DNA of 64,000 nt, from contig NZ_VTTO01000016.1 of NCBI RefSeq assembly GCF_008364825.1, forward strand, positions 62,001-126,000, in the 5' to 3' direction. The position numbers and the translations under genes were made by a program. Source of the DNA: Azospirillum sp. B21 (GTDB lineage: Bacteria > Pseudomonadota > Alphaproteobacteria > Azospirillales > Azospirillaceae). The notes under the pieces are model-generated. The model did not search any database. It was not told the DNA's origin and was given only the letters and a program-made list of their open reading frames with translations. Shown one piece after another: positions 16,916 through 25,528 of the stretch (within the stretch, counting starts at the first letter, position 1; each line of letters opens with the position of its first letter).

Positions 16916-17030
16916 CCCCTCTCCCCCTCGGGGAGAGGGTTAGGGTGAGGGGGACGCATTGCGTGAATTTCCAAGAATCCTCGCCACGCATGCCCCCACC
17001 CTAACCCTCCCCCGCTTGGCGGGGGAGGGG
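16916..17030. repeat. Palindromic repeat between paaA and the Crp/Fnr regulator gene
   Basis: Two hairpins, CCCCTCTCCCC...GGGGAGAGGG and CCCTCCCCCGC...GCGGGGGAGGGG, with facing TTAGGGTGAGGGGG and CCCCCACCCTAA arms. With the paaA promoter region it makes up the 470-base gap 16605-17074. The stretch 16690-16915 shows nothing else I can interpret. Confidence 0.8.
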
Positions 17031-17074
17031 ACTGGTGCCGGTTGGGGGCGAAGGTCTTGGAAGGGGAGGCAGTC

Positions 17075-17899
17075 TTACGCCTTCGGGCGGTCTTCGCCGT
17101 CAGGGCGGGCGCCGTTGTGGTGGTGGGCGCCGGAGAAGGCGCGTTCCAGGCGGCGGGGCGCGCGGATCAGGTGGAGGTACAGTTCGTCGAACTGGCCGAC
17201 GGAGGCGAGCTGGCGTACGTCGTTGACGGTGATGCGCTGGCCGTTCAACTCGATCAGGCCGCTGTCGCGCAGGCGGCGGAGGGTGCGGTTGATGTGGACG
17301 ATGCTCAGCCCCAGCGCGTCGGCCAGGATCTCCTGCGTCACCGGCAGCACGAAATGCCCGTCGGCCGCCATGTTGACGATGCTGAGCCGGCGCAGAAGCT
17401 CCACGATCAGGTGGGCGGTGCGCTCCAGTGCGGTGCGCCGGCCCAGGCTGAGCAGGCGTTCGGCGACGATGGCCTCCTCCCGCGCGCCGGACCAGGCGAG
17501 GGCGGCGGCAAGACGCGGAAAAGAGCGGAAAAGCTCGCCGATCCGCTCTGGCGGAAAGCTCGCCACCTCCACCGCGGTCAGGGTGGTGACGCTGTGGTCC
17601 GCGGATTCGAACAGAGTGCAATACATGCCGATGAGATCGCCGGGCAGGACGAAGTTGACCACTTGGCGCCGTCCATCCGGCAAGGCTTTGTGACGGATTG
17701 CCCAGCCGTCGCGCATGATGCGGACATCCCGGTATCTTTCGCCCTGCTGGAGAAGATCCGTCCGGGGCGGCTCGCGCACGATCGTCCTTTCCAAATCGGA
17801 AAGGTACGATTTCTCCTCATCCGACAGAACGAGGTAGCTGCTTAATTTGAGCCACAATGGAGTGTGCTCGATGGCGCGGCTCGCCGGGGCGCGAGTCAT
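17075..17899 (-). CDS. Crp/Fnr-family transcriptional regulator
   Basis: Regulator of 274 residues with an N-terminal cyclic-nucleotide-type beta-barrel (about 25-150), a dimer helix and a C-terminal winged helix (about 165-235). The recognition helix region LGLSIVHINRTLRRLR carries an H-x-N-R pattern rather than E-x-x-S-R of Fnr/FixK. Only one Cys is present, so there is no Fnr-type [4Fe-4S] sensor. The C-terminal extension is rich in His, Arg and Ala. It lies upstream of paaA on the same strand and may control that operon, but its altered recognition helix does not predict binding to the TTGAT-type box seen there. Confidence 0.88.
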   Translation of the reverse strand: MTRAPASRAIEHTPLWLKLSSYLVLSDEEKSYLSDLERTIVREPPRTDLLQQGERYRDVRIMRDGWAIRHKALPDGRRQVVNFVLPGDLIGMYCTLFESADHSVTTLTAVEVASFPPERIGELFRSFPRLAAALAWSGAREEAIVAERLLSLGRRTALERTAHLIVELLRRLSIVNMAADGHFVLPVTQEILADALGLSIVHINRTLRRLRDSGLIELNGQRITVNDVRQLASVGQFDELYLHLIRAPRRLERAFSGAHHHNGARPDGEDRPKA

Positions 17900-18151
17900 G
17901 ATCGTCTCTTTGCCTTCTTTGTCCTAATATTGGCGCCTTGATGAACGGATGCGAAGTTCAACCGGTTCCGCGTCGTATCGAACGTTTAAGGCTTTCGTCA
18001 AATAGGGCTACAACATAGGTTAATCGGCCCGATATTTTCTTCAAACGTGGTGTGACGCGCCACAGACCCCGCTGTTGTTCCTATGCCTTTTGCGATGTCG
18101 GATGGGCAGCACCGGCGCCGGGGCGATGCATGGAACAAGCAGACGGGGGGC

Positions 18152-18397
18152 ATGATGACGGCGGAGGAAGAGGCGGCAGGCATGGCCGCTCTCTCGATTT
18201 GTGAATCGCTGGTGATCGCAATGGTTGAAAAGGGTCTATTGACGCCCGAGGAGGCGCGGGGCGCGCTGGAAGACGCAGCGGCAGCCCATCTGCGGCAGGA
18301 AATACGAGACCCGGCACACCGCCAGGAGATGGCGGTGCGCGCCATAGAGCGGCTCGCCCTCCAGGTTGATGCTGCCGGGCAATCCCAGGGCGGATAG
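18152..18397 (+). CDS. Small conserved-looking hypothetical protein
   Basis: Protein of 81 residues, predicted mostly helical (AALSICESLVIAMVEKGLLT followed by PEEARGALEDAAAAHLRQE). This resembles short hypothetical proteins common in Rhodospirillales and Rhizobiales, but no function is known to me. The start is taken at ATG 18152 because GGGGGG precedes it; in-frame ATGs at 18083 and 18095 would add a basic N-terminus. It faces away from the Crp/Fnr gene and converges on the kinase gene. Confidence 0.55.
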   Translation: MMTAEEEAAGMAALSICESLVIAMVEKGLLTPEEARGALEDAAAAHLRQEIRDPAHRQEMAVRAIERLALQVDAAGQSQGG

Positions 18398-18431
18398 CGT
18401 ACCGACAGCGGGAAGCGGCCGGCTGGCGCGC

Positions 18432-20822
18432 TCAGCCCTGCAGGATGGCTGAGTCGCGGCGGCCGGCGCCCTCAGGTGTGGGCCCGCGGGCGTCGTCGCG
18501 GTCGGGCCCGGCCAGAAGTGCGTCGCTCAGCAACTGCGCCACCTCCTTGGCGGCGATGGGTTTGTGCAGGATGCGATAGCCGCTGGCCTCGGCGTCGGCG
18601 ATGCGTTCGGGCGCGGTGTCGCCGGTCAGCACGACGCTGAGCGGCGATGCGTGCCCCTGCTCCTTCAGTGCGGTCTCAACCGCGTGGATCGCCTGCAGCC
18701 CGGTGGCGCCCGCCTCCAACCGGTAGTCGGCGATCACCAGGTCGGGCGGGCGCGGTTGCTCCCGCAGCAGGCGGAGCGAATGGCCGGCGCTGTCCGCCGC
18801 GATCGCCCGCCAGCCGAGATCCTCGATCAGCAGGGTCAGTCCCTCGCGCACCAGCGGGTCGTCGTCGATCACAAGCGCGATGCCGCGCCCCGGTTGCGGG
18901 GCATGCTCCGCTGCCTCGGCCGCAGGTGAGATGGCCGGCGCGGACAGGGCCGGCATCGGGATTTCCAGCGTGAAGCAGGAGCCGCGGTTGGGCCGGGAGG
19001 CGACATGCACCCGGTATCCCAGCAGCCGTGCCAGCCGGTCGACGATGGCGAGCCCCAGCCCAAGCCCCTTGCCGCGGTCGCGGGTGGGATTGGAGATCTG
19101 GTAGAACTCGTGGAAGATCCGCTCCAGATGCTCCGGCGGAATGCCGATGCCGGTGTCGAAGATCTGGATGCGCAAGGTCCCGGAGCCATGGCGGCAGCCC
19201 AGCAGGATGCGGCCATGGTCGGTATAGCGCAGTGCGTTCTCCACCAGATTGCGGATGATCCGCTCCAGCAGGGCCGGGTCGGCGTTCAGAGTCACGTCGG
19301 TGGGAACGCTGCGGAAGGCAATGCCCTTCTCCGCGGCGCGGAGCCGGTATTCCCCCTCCAGCCGCGCGAAGATGGCGCCGAGAGACACCGTCTGCACATT
19401 GGGGGAGACGGTGCCGGCATCCAGCTTCGAGATGTCCAGGATGGCGTCGAGCAGCCGGCACAGCGCGTCCATCGACGCCTCGATGCTGCCGACCAGCGAA
19501 GCTGCGGGATGGTCGCCCAGCCTCAGCGCCAATGCCGAGGTCAGCAGGACCAGCGACTGCACCGGCTGGCGCAGATCGTGGCTGGCGGCAGCCAGGAAAT
19601 GGGTCTTGGCGGCGTTGGCGCGCTCCGCCACCATCAGCGCCATCACCGCCTCCTGGCGCGAACGCTCCGCCTCGTTGCGGGCGCTTTCGGCCTCGGCGCG
19701 CGCCTGTTCGGCCCGTTCGGCCAGCGTGCGCTGGATGGTGATCTCCTCCGCCGCGCGCATCTCGCGCTCGCGCTGGATCGCCGCGATATGGTCCAGCATG
19801 GCGTTGAAGCCGCGGGCCAGCGCCGACACCTCGTCGTTGCCGCGCACCCTGGCGCGCTGGCCGGTGAATCCGTCGGTGGCGATGGAGCCGGCCAGCCGTT
19901 CCAGTTCGCGCAGGGAGCGGGTCATGTGGCTGCCGACGGCGCGGCTGCCGATATAGATCGCCAGCAGGGCGGCGACGGCGACCAGACCGTAGGCCGGCAG
20001 CATCCAGGACAGCAGAGCGGTGGTCGGCGTGCCCGGCGCCTCCAGCCGAAGCTGCAGCCCGAGCGTCGAGAGCCTGTTCGGCACGGTGAGCGGAACGGTC
20101 ACCGCAATCATGTCCGAAGCCAGCGGCCGCGGTTCCTCCCCCGTGTGCAGCAGTTCCGCTTCCGGATGCAGCACCAGGGAGTCGAGTGGAACCTTGTAGA
20201 GCAGCGCCCCTTCCGGCGAACTGGTGCGGGAATAGATCAGCATCTCCGCCGCCAGCAGGTAATGGGTGTCGGCCTGGTGGATCACGGTGGCGGCCGGCCT
20301 TCCGGCGGCGATGGCCGCACGCAGCCAAGCCATGTCGGCGGCGGTGATGGACAGCGTGCCCGACCGGCGCCCGTTGTCGGCGATCCGCTCCCCTTCGAAA
20401 TCGGTGAAGAGGATCGCCAGGGGCACGCTGGCGATGTGATCGAAGCTGCCCAGGAAGGGGACCAGATAGGTTTCCTTGCCCGCGGAATCGACCAGAGCCG
20501 TGGCGAGCACGCTGTTGTCGGCCAACTCGCGCACGGTGGTGGCCAGCGTGTTCAGCAGCCCTTCGGTCTGACGGGCGGCGAGGCTGGCGTTCGCTTCCAC
20601 ATTGGCGAGATGCTGGCGTGCCAGATGGCGGCTCGACACCACGTAGAGGCTGGCGCCGATCAGGATGGCGATCAGCACGCCCAGCATCAGCGACACCAGC
20701 GCGAAGCGGCGGGCCAGCCGGCCGGAGGTCAGCATCCGCTGCGCCGCGCTTGGAATGGCGCTCGGGGGGATGCCGCCATTCGGGGGGCGGTAGGGATCGG
20801 GTCCGGTCATCGGCGCGCTCAT
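18432..20822 (-). CDS. Membrane hybrid histidine kinase (HAMP-HisKA-HATPase-REC)
   Basis: Sensor kinase of 796 residues. Order: membrane segment (about 40-62), periplasmic sensor region (63-270), second membrane segment (272-294), HAMP linker (295-350), coiled coil (350-405), HisKA with phospho-acceptor His415 in ASHDLRQP, HATPase with DTGIGIPPEHLERIF and a GLGLGLAIV box, and a C-terminal receiver (about 670-790, phospho-Asp in VIADYRLEAG). Its ATG overlaps the TGA of the upstream substrate-binding protein gene as ATGA. The pair therefore looks like a binding-protein-coupled sensor. No separate response regulator is adjacent. Confidence 0.92.
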   Translation of the reverse strand: MSAPMTGPDPYRPPNGGIPPSAIPSAAQRMLTSGRLARRFALVSLMLGVLIAILIGASLYVVSSRHLARQHLANVEANASLAARQTEGLLNTLATTVRELADNSVLATALVDSAGKETYLVPFLGSFDHIASVPLAILFTDFEGERIADNGRRSGTLSITAADMAWLRAAIAAGRPAATVIHQADTHYLLAAEMLIYSRTSSPEGALLYKVPLDSLVLHPEAELLHTGEEPRPLASDMIAVTVPLTVPNRLSTLGLQLRLEAPGTPTTALLSWMLPAYGLVAVAALLAIYIGSRAVGSHMTRSLRELERLAGSIATDGFTGQRARVRGNDEVSALARGFNAMLDHIAAIQREREMRAAEEITIQRTLAERAEQARAEAESARNEAERSRQEAVMALMVAERANAAKTHFLAAASHDLRQPVQSLVLLTSALALRLGDHPAASLVGSIEASMDALCRLLDAILDISKLDAGTVSPNVQTVSLGAIFARLEGEYRLRAAEKGIAFRSVPTDVTLNADPALLERIIRNLVENALRYTDHGRILLGCRHGSGTLRIQIFDTGIGIPPEHLERIFHEFYQISNPTRDRGKGLGLGLAIVDRLARLLGYRVHVASRPNRGSCFTLEIPMPALSAPAISPAAEAAEHAPQPGRGIALVIDDDPLVREGLTLLIEDLGWRAIAADSAGHSLRLLREQPRPPDLVIADYRLEAGATGLQAIHAVETALKEQGHASPLSVVLTGDTAPERIADAEASGYRILHKPIAAKEVAQLLSDALLAGPDRDDARGPTPEGAGRRDSAILQG

Positions 20823-22030
20823 TCCACCGGGACCAGCACGCCGTCGGGGCGGAAACGCGCCATCAGCAGGTCTTGCGGTCCCAACGCCTCGTGCCGGCCG
20901 GGGGTGAAGGGGCGGTCGAAATCGCGGATCACCCCGCGATAGGGGCCGACCTGCTCCAGCGCGTCGCGCACGGCGGCCCGGTCGGTGGTGCCGGCGCGGT
21001 CGATCGCCAGCGCCAGGATGCGGGTCAGGTCGTAGGCGTGCAGGAAGCCGACCGGCGACACGATGTCCTCCGGCCGGTGGATGCCGAACAGGCGCCCGGC
21101 GGTCTCCAGGACCGGAGCCAGACGTTCGGGCGGGATGCGGAAGGGGCTGACCGTCTGGATCACGGTGAAATCGACCTCCTGCAGGGCCGGCCCGGCCTGA
21201 CCGACGAAATCGCCGCCGGTGACGCCCCAATGGCTGAGGATCGGCAGGCGGCGGGCGGGCGGCAGGGCCGCCACCTCGCGCACCAGAACGGCGGCCTCGT
21301 CGTCGTTGGCGACCAGCAGGATGGCCTGGGCGCCGGCGGCCTCCAGCTCCTCGTATTTTTCGATCAGCGTGCGGTCGCGCCAGTTGTACCAGGCGGTGCC
21401 GACCACGCTCGGGCTGTCACGCCCGGCGAGATGACGGTTGGCCGCCTCCAGGTTGGAGCGCCCCCAGGCGGTGTTGGTCAGCAGCAGCCCGACGCGGGTC
21501 AGCCCGCGGTCGGCGGCGCGCGTCAGCAGGAAGGGCATGGCCAGCCCGTCGCGCAAGGACAGGCGGAAGATGTAATTTGGCTTCATCCCGTTGTCGACGA
21601 TGCCGTCCGCCGTCGACCAGGGCGCCAGGAACAGGGTGCGGGTCTGCTGCAGGACCGGCAGCTCCTCGATCACCACCGGGCTGAACCGGCCGCCGAACAC
21701 CGCGATCAGGTCGGGGATGGTGGCGAGTTCCCGGATGTTCTTGATGCCGCGGGCGGAGATCGACCGGTGTTCGCGTGTGATCAGCGTCAGCGGCCGACCA
21801 CCCAGCACACCGCCCTGGCGGTTGATGTCGTCGATGGCGGTCAGGATGCCGCGTTCAATGGCTTCGGCCGAGGTGCTGTTGGCCAGCCCGAATTCGCCGT
21901 CCAGCGCCAGGATCACCGGGTCGGGCCCGGTCGCCGGCCTGCCGGCATCGGTCGCAGCCGCCGGTGCAGCCCACGCGAGCGCAAGCAGAAGAAGTGCTGG
22001 CTTAAGAAGGCGAGTGGCTGCGGCAAACAT
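20819..22030 (-). CDS. Periplasmic substrate-binding protein (Leu/Ile/Val-type) coupled to a kinase
   Basis: Protein of 403 residues with a clear signal peptide (LLKPALLLLALAWAAPAAA) and the type I periplasmic binding fold of amide/branched-chain amino acid binders: AIERGILTAIDDINRQGGVL near residue 56 and AVFGGRFSPVVIEELPVLQ near residue 110. No permease or ATPase gene is adjacent. Instead it overlaps a hybrid histidine kinase gene, so it probably presents a ligand to the kinase's periplasmic domain. The start at 22030 gives the best signal peptide; the longer in-frame start adds a non-signal basic stretch. Confidence 0.88.
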   Translation of the reverse strand: MFAAATRLLKPALLLLALAWAAPAAATDAGRPATGPDPVILALDGEFGLANSTSAEAIERGILTAIDDINRQGGVLGGRPLTLITREHRSISARGIKNIRELATIPDLIAVFGGRFSPVVIEELPVLQQTRTLFLAPWSTADGIVDNGMKPNYIFRLSLRDGLAMPFLLTRAADRGLTRVGLLLTNTAWGRSNLEAANRHLAGRDSPSVVGTAWYNWRDRTLIEKYEELEAAGAQAILLVANDDEAAVLVREVAALPPARRLPILSHWGVTGGDFVGQAGPALQEVDFTVIQTVSPFRIPPERLAPVLETAGRLFGIHRPEDIVSPVGFLHAYDLTRILALAIDRAGTTDRAAVRDALEQVGPYRGVIRDFDRPFTPGRHEALGPQDLLMARFRPDGVLVPVE

Positions 22031-22266
22031 TGTCCGTCGTTCGATTGATACGGCGGACGGAAGACGGGAGCTTCCGCGCGCGGAACGCGGCACTATGGGT
22101 GGGCGGAAGCTGTCGGGTCAATCTGCCCTTCGGCCGAGCAGCGGCGCGGACGACCCCTTGCCTTCCGGCAGGTTCATGCCGGCCAAGTCGATTTATTATC
22201 TCTGTCGGCACGCCGAGGGGCGAATGCGCCGCCCGTCGACCGGGCGGCACACGGATCGCAGCGGCG

Positions 22267-22692
22267 TCAGACCAGCTTGGCGGTCAGGCTGATCTCGGTG
22301 CCGGCGAGCGCCTTCGACACCGGGCAGTTGGCCTTGGCACCGGCCGCCTGCTCCTGGAAGGTGGCCTCGTCGATGCCGGGGATCTCCGCCTCGCACTCCA
22401 GTTCGATACGGCTGATGGCAAAGCCGGCGCCGGCCTTTTCCAGATGGACCTTGGCGGTGGTGTGGACGCGGGTCGGGGTGTGGCCGGCTTGGGCGAGCCC
22501 GGCCGACAACGCCATGGAGAAGCAGCCGGCATGGGCTGCCGCGATCAGCTCCTCCGGATTGGTGCCCTGGCCGTTTTCAAAGCGGGACGGGAAGGAATAA
22601 GCGCCTTCGAAGGCCCCGCTGCCCAGCCGCATCTTGCCACTGCCCGATTTCAGGTCGCCGCGCCATTCGGCGTCCGATTGCCGCATCGCCAT
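22267..22692 (-). CDS. OsmC-family peroxiredoxin
   Basis: Cytoplasmic thiol peroxidase of 141 residues, the usual OsmC size. The two reactive cysteines are visible in AAAHAGCFSMAL (about residue 57) and AKANCPVSKAL (about residue 122), and the N-terminal Arg-containing segment is intact. It would reduce organic hydroperoxides. GGGGAG lies upstream of ATG 22692. The 236 bases between it and the substrate-binding protein gene hold a GC-rich region in which I see no clear gene. Confidence 0.93.
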   Translation of the reverse strand: MAMRQSDAEWRGDLKSGSGKMRLGSGAFEGAYSFPSRFENGQGTNPEELIAAAHAGCFSMALSAGLAQAGHTPTRVHTTAKVHLEKAGAGFAISRIELECEAEIPGIDEATFQEQAAGAKANCPVSKALAGTEISLTAKLV

Positions 22693-22855
22693 GTCGGTGT
22701 CTCCCCTCTGAGGTCATGGTGCTTCCGGCCCGCTTATCGGAACCGGTCGAGCCTGACCTAGGGCTGTGGGACGTTGCGGCCAGCCGCATAACACCATCGC
22801 GCGATTTGGCACGCCGAACCGGCGCAGGGGTAAGGCGCAGGGGAACGTCCGGCGG

Positions 22856-23107
22856 TCAGGCTTCCTGGACGGTTTCGATCTCCGACAGGTCGGACAGGCG
22901 GCGGGCCAGCCGTTCGGTGCAGCGGACTTCGAGGATGCCGAAGCCGGCATTGGGCGCGATGGCGTGCAGGTCGCCGGCCATGCCGTTCTCGCTGGCCAGC
23001 CGGCGCACGCGCTCCACCATGGCATCCCGTTCCGGCCGGCCGGGGCGCAGGCCGGGCAGCGGCCGGGTGAAATGGAGCTTGTAGCGTTTGAAGATCGAAG
23101 GGGCCAT
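22856..23107 (-). CDS. Small hypothetical protein
   Basis: Protein of 83 residues starting MAPSIFKRYKLHFTRPLPG. It is basic at the N-terminus with a predicted alpha/beta pattern (HAIAPNAGFGILEVRCTERL). Codon use matches the surrounding high-GC genes, which supports it as real, but I do not recognise the family. Longer in-frame starts exist and have no better ribosome-binding site. Confidence 0.5.
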   Translation of the reverse strand: MAPSIFKRYKLHFTRPLPGLRPGRPERDAMVERVRRLASENGMAGDLHAIAPNAGFGILEVRCTERLARRLSDLSEIETVQEA

Positions 23108-23238
23108 CGGGTCACGGGTGCGGGGTGGGGGCGGTCGCCTGGGGCAGGAAGTCCGTGGGCGCCGTCCCCCTGATCTCGCACAGGTCTCGCACAGGCCGGG
23201 CATGGGATGCCAGCCCGAAAAGGCCCTGTTCCCGTTGC

Positions 23239-23406
23239 CTACTTCTTAGGCTCGACATTCTCCGCGCCGGCGCGGGTGCCGCCGAAACGGTCGGCGCCCT
23301 TGGCGTCGGGGGCATCCGGCTTCTTGTGATTGCCGGTGTTCTGCTCGCCCTCGGTGTGGCGGATGGTCTGTTCGGTGTGGGGCTGCTTGTTCTGCGAACC
23401 GGTCAT
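23239..23406 (-). CDS. Very small hydrophilic protein, 55 residues
   Basis: Open frame of 55 codons starting MTGSQNKQPHTEQTIRHTEG and ending NVEPKK, preceded by GGGAG 9-10 bases before ATG. The product is highly charged and polar, without hydrophobic core, so it is probably disordered. It has typical third-position GC bias. It lies between the HNH gene and the 83-residue gene on the same strand. Function unknown. Confidence 0.55.
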   Translation of the reverse strand: MTGSQNKQPHTEQTIRHTEGEQNTGNHKKPDAPDAKGADRFGGTRAGAENVEPKK

Positions 23407-23460
23407 CGGGGGGAGTCTCCCATTATATAAGGTATCCTCCCATCAACCGGATCGGGCGCC

Positions 23461-23820
23461 TTACCGTTCCCGCGCGATCGCCTGAGCCACCGCCATCCAC
23501 CGCTCCTCCTCGTCGGCGCCCTCATCCCCGTCGCGCAGCGCGCGCAAGGGGGGCCAGACGCCGAGCCGGCTGGAGCGGCGCAGGGAGAAGAAGCGGTCGA
23601 GTTCCTCGTCGGTCGGCAGACGGTCGTCCTTGCGCTGGTTGCAGCGGCGATGCGCCAGCACGACGTTGGCCGGATCGTCGATCCCGCCATAGGCCTGGGG
23701 GATCAGGTGGTCGAAGGTCGCCTTCGCCCCCACCGGCCCGTCGCAGAAGAAGCAGCGCCCGCCCTGCTGGACGTCCATCAGTTCGGCATCGTCCGGCGTG
23801 ACGGGCATGGCGCTCTCCAT
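23461..23820 (-). CDS. HNH endonuclease domain protein
   Basis: Protein of 119 residues with a compact HNH fold: zinc-binding pairs CFFC near residue 23 and a later HRRCN, with the catalytic DHLIPQAYGG between them. It lacks a DNA-recognition domain, so a role as a stand-alone nicking or repair-type nuclease is only family knowledge. It follows rimO on the same strand with 27 bases between them. Start may be ATG 23820 or ATG 23808. Confidence 0.85.
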   Translation of the reverse strand: MESAMPVTPDDAELMDVQQGGRCFFCDGPVGAKATFDHLIPQAYGGIDDPANVVLAHRRCNQRKDDRLPTDEELDRFFSLRRSSRLGVWPPLRALRDGDEGADEEERWMAVAQAIARER

Positions 23821-23847
23821 CAGCGTGTCACTGGCGGTCCGGTTGGA

Positions 23848-25218
23848 TTACAGGTCGCGCTCGACGCTGCCCCACAGGTCGTATTCGTCGGCATGCTCGA
23901 TGGTGACGTCGACCATGTCGCCGGGCTTCAGGCCGGTTTCGCCGTTCAGGAAGACGTTGCCGTCGATTTCCGGCGCGTCGGCGTAGGAGCGGCCGATGGC
24001 CCCATCCTCGTCGACCTCGTCGATCAGCACGCCCAGCGTCCAGCCCACCTTCTGCTGGAGACGTTCGGCGCTGATCGCCTTCTGCGTCTCCATGAAGCGC
24101 TCCCAGCGCTCCTGCTTGACCTCTTCCGGGACGGCGCCGGGCAGGTCGTTGGCGGTCGCACCCTCCACCGGCTCGTACTTGAAGCAGCCGACGCGGTCGA
24201 GTTGAGCCTCCTTCAGCCAGTCCAGCATGAACTGGAAGTCCTCCTCCGTCTCGCCGGGGAAGCCGGTGATGAAGGTGGAGCGCAGGACCAGATGCGGGCA
24301 CTCGTCGCGCCACTTGCGGATGCGGTCGAGCTGCTTTTCCTGGGCGGCCGGGCGGCGCATCGCCTTCAGCACGGTGGGCGAGGCATGCTGGAACGGGATG
24401 TCGAGATAGGGGAGGATCTTGCCCTCCGCCATCAGCGGGATGACCTCGTCCACATGCGGGTAGGGATAGACGTAGTGCAGGCGGACCCACAGGTCGAAGT
24501 TCGCCAACTCGTTGCACAGGTCGAAGAAGCGGGTGCGGACCTCGCGGTCGTACCATTTCTCCGTCTTGTACTTCACGTCGACGCCGTAGGCGCTGGTGTC
24601 CTGGGAGATGACCAGCAGTTCCTTGACGCCGGCCACCGCCAGCTTTTCCGCTTCGCGCAGGACCGAATGGATCGGCCGGCTGACCAGATCGCCGCGCAAG
24701 GACGGGATGATGCAGAAGCTGCAGCGGTTGTTGCAGCCCTCGGAAATCTTCAGGTAGGCGTAGTGGCGCGGGGTCAGCCGCAGCCCTTCCGGCGGCACCA
24801 GGTCGGTGAAGGGGTTGTGCGTCGGCGGCACCGCCTCGTGCACCGCGGTGACCACCTGTTCATACTGGTGGGGACCGGTGACGGCCAGCACGTCGGGGTG
24901 GATCTGCCGGATCAGGTCCGATTCCACGCCCATGCAGCCGGTGACGATGACCCGCCCGTTTTCCTTGATCGCCTCGCCGATGGCGTCCAGCGATTCCTTC
25001 TTGGCGCTGTCGAGGAAACCGCAGGTGTTGACCAGCACGACGTCGGCGCCGTCGTAGCTGGGGGAGATCTCGTACCCCTCCGCGCGCAGGCGCGTCAGGA
25101 TGCGCTCTGAATCGACGAGCGCCTTCGGGCAGCCGAGGCTGACGATGCCGACCTTCGGGGCGCCCATGGTCTGAGCGGCGGCCGGCGATGCGGACTTCGG
25201 AACGGGGGATGTGGTCAT
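23848..25218 (-). CDS. rimO: Ribosomal protein S12 methylthiotransferase RimO
   Basis: Radical-SAM enzyme that adds a methylthio group to the conserved Asp of ribosomal protein S12. The 456-residue protein has the N-terminal UPF0004 domain (IVSLGCPKALVDSERILT near residue 25, NTCGFLDSAKKESLDAI near residue 64), the radical-SAM cluster EGCNNRCSFCIIPS near residue 158, and a C-terminal TRAM domain. It is complete. It probably heads a short minus-strand group with the HNH gene. Confidence 0.96.
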   Translation of the reverse strand: MTTSPVPKSASPAAAQTMGAPKVGIVSLGCPKALVDSERILTRLRAEGYEISPSYDGADVVLVNTCGFLDSAKKESLDAIGEAIKENGRVIVTGCMGVESDLIRQIHPDVLAVTGPHQYEQVVTAVHEAVPPTHNPFTDLVPPEGLRLTPRHYAYLKISEGCNNRCSFCIIPSLRGDLVSRPIHSVLREAEKLAVAGVKELLVISQDTSAYGVDVKYKTEKWYDREVRTRFFDLCNELANFDLWVRLHYVYPYPHVDEVIPLMAEGKILPYLDIPFQHASPTVLKAMRRPAAQEKQLDRIRKWRDECPHLVLRSTFITGFPGETEEDFQFMLDWLKEAQLDRVGCFKYEPVEGATANDLPGAVPEEVKQERWERFMETQKAISAERLQQKVGWTLGVLIDEVDEDGAIGRSYADAPEIDGNVFLNGETGLKPGDMVDVTIEHADEYDLWGSVERDL

Positions 25219-25528
25219 CGCGCGCGTATACCGCCGAATCGAAGATTACGCCAGTGAAACATGGCGAAGAAGCGAATCGGCATGGCCGATATGCCGATTT
25301 TGCCTGTGTTCCACAAGGGTTTCCTGCAATCGAGCCTTAGCCGGATCGCCGTGGACGATGCGACAATTCGCAACAAACAGGCAAAGTGTTCACGGTTCCG
25401 TTTTCAGTTCCGTCGCGCTACAGTATGTGACGATCTCATGATCGATGTGGCTGCCGCCTTTCAGCGATAGCTGCCTGCCTCTTTGTACGCCCATCGTATA
25501 GCCACTAAACTTTATAGAGTGGAGAAAA
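25219..25528. other. Divergent intergenic region between rimO and the MarR gene
   Basis: 310 bases, clearly lower in GC than the genes around it and without a convincing reading frame. It must contain the rimO promoter (minus) and the marR-like promoter (plus, 25483-25511). No terminator or RNA gene is evident. Confidence 0.6.
25483..25511 (+). promoter_or_regulatory. Promoter of the MarR-family gene, with possible operator
   Basis: TTGTAC (25483-25488), 17-base spacer, TAAACT (25506-25511), giving a start near 25518. A CCACT...AGTGG inverted repeat (25502-25522) spans the -10 and could be the autoregulatory site of the MarR protein; the arms are short, so this is tentative. Confidence 0.4.

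Noticed and set aside
25211..25441. 76-codon plus-strand frame between rimO and the MarR gene
   Set aside because: Lower-GC sequence, no ribosome-binding site, Cys/Ser-rich product without coding bias, and overlap with the rimO 5' end.
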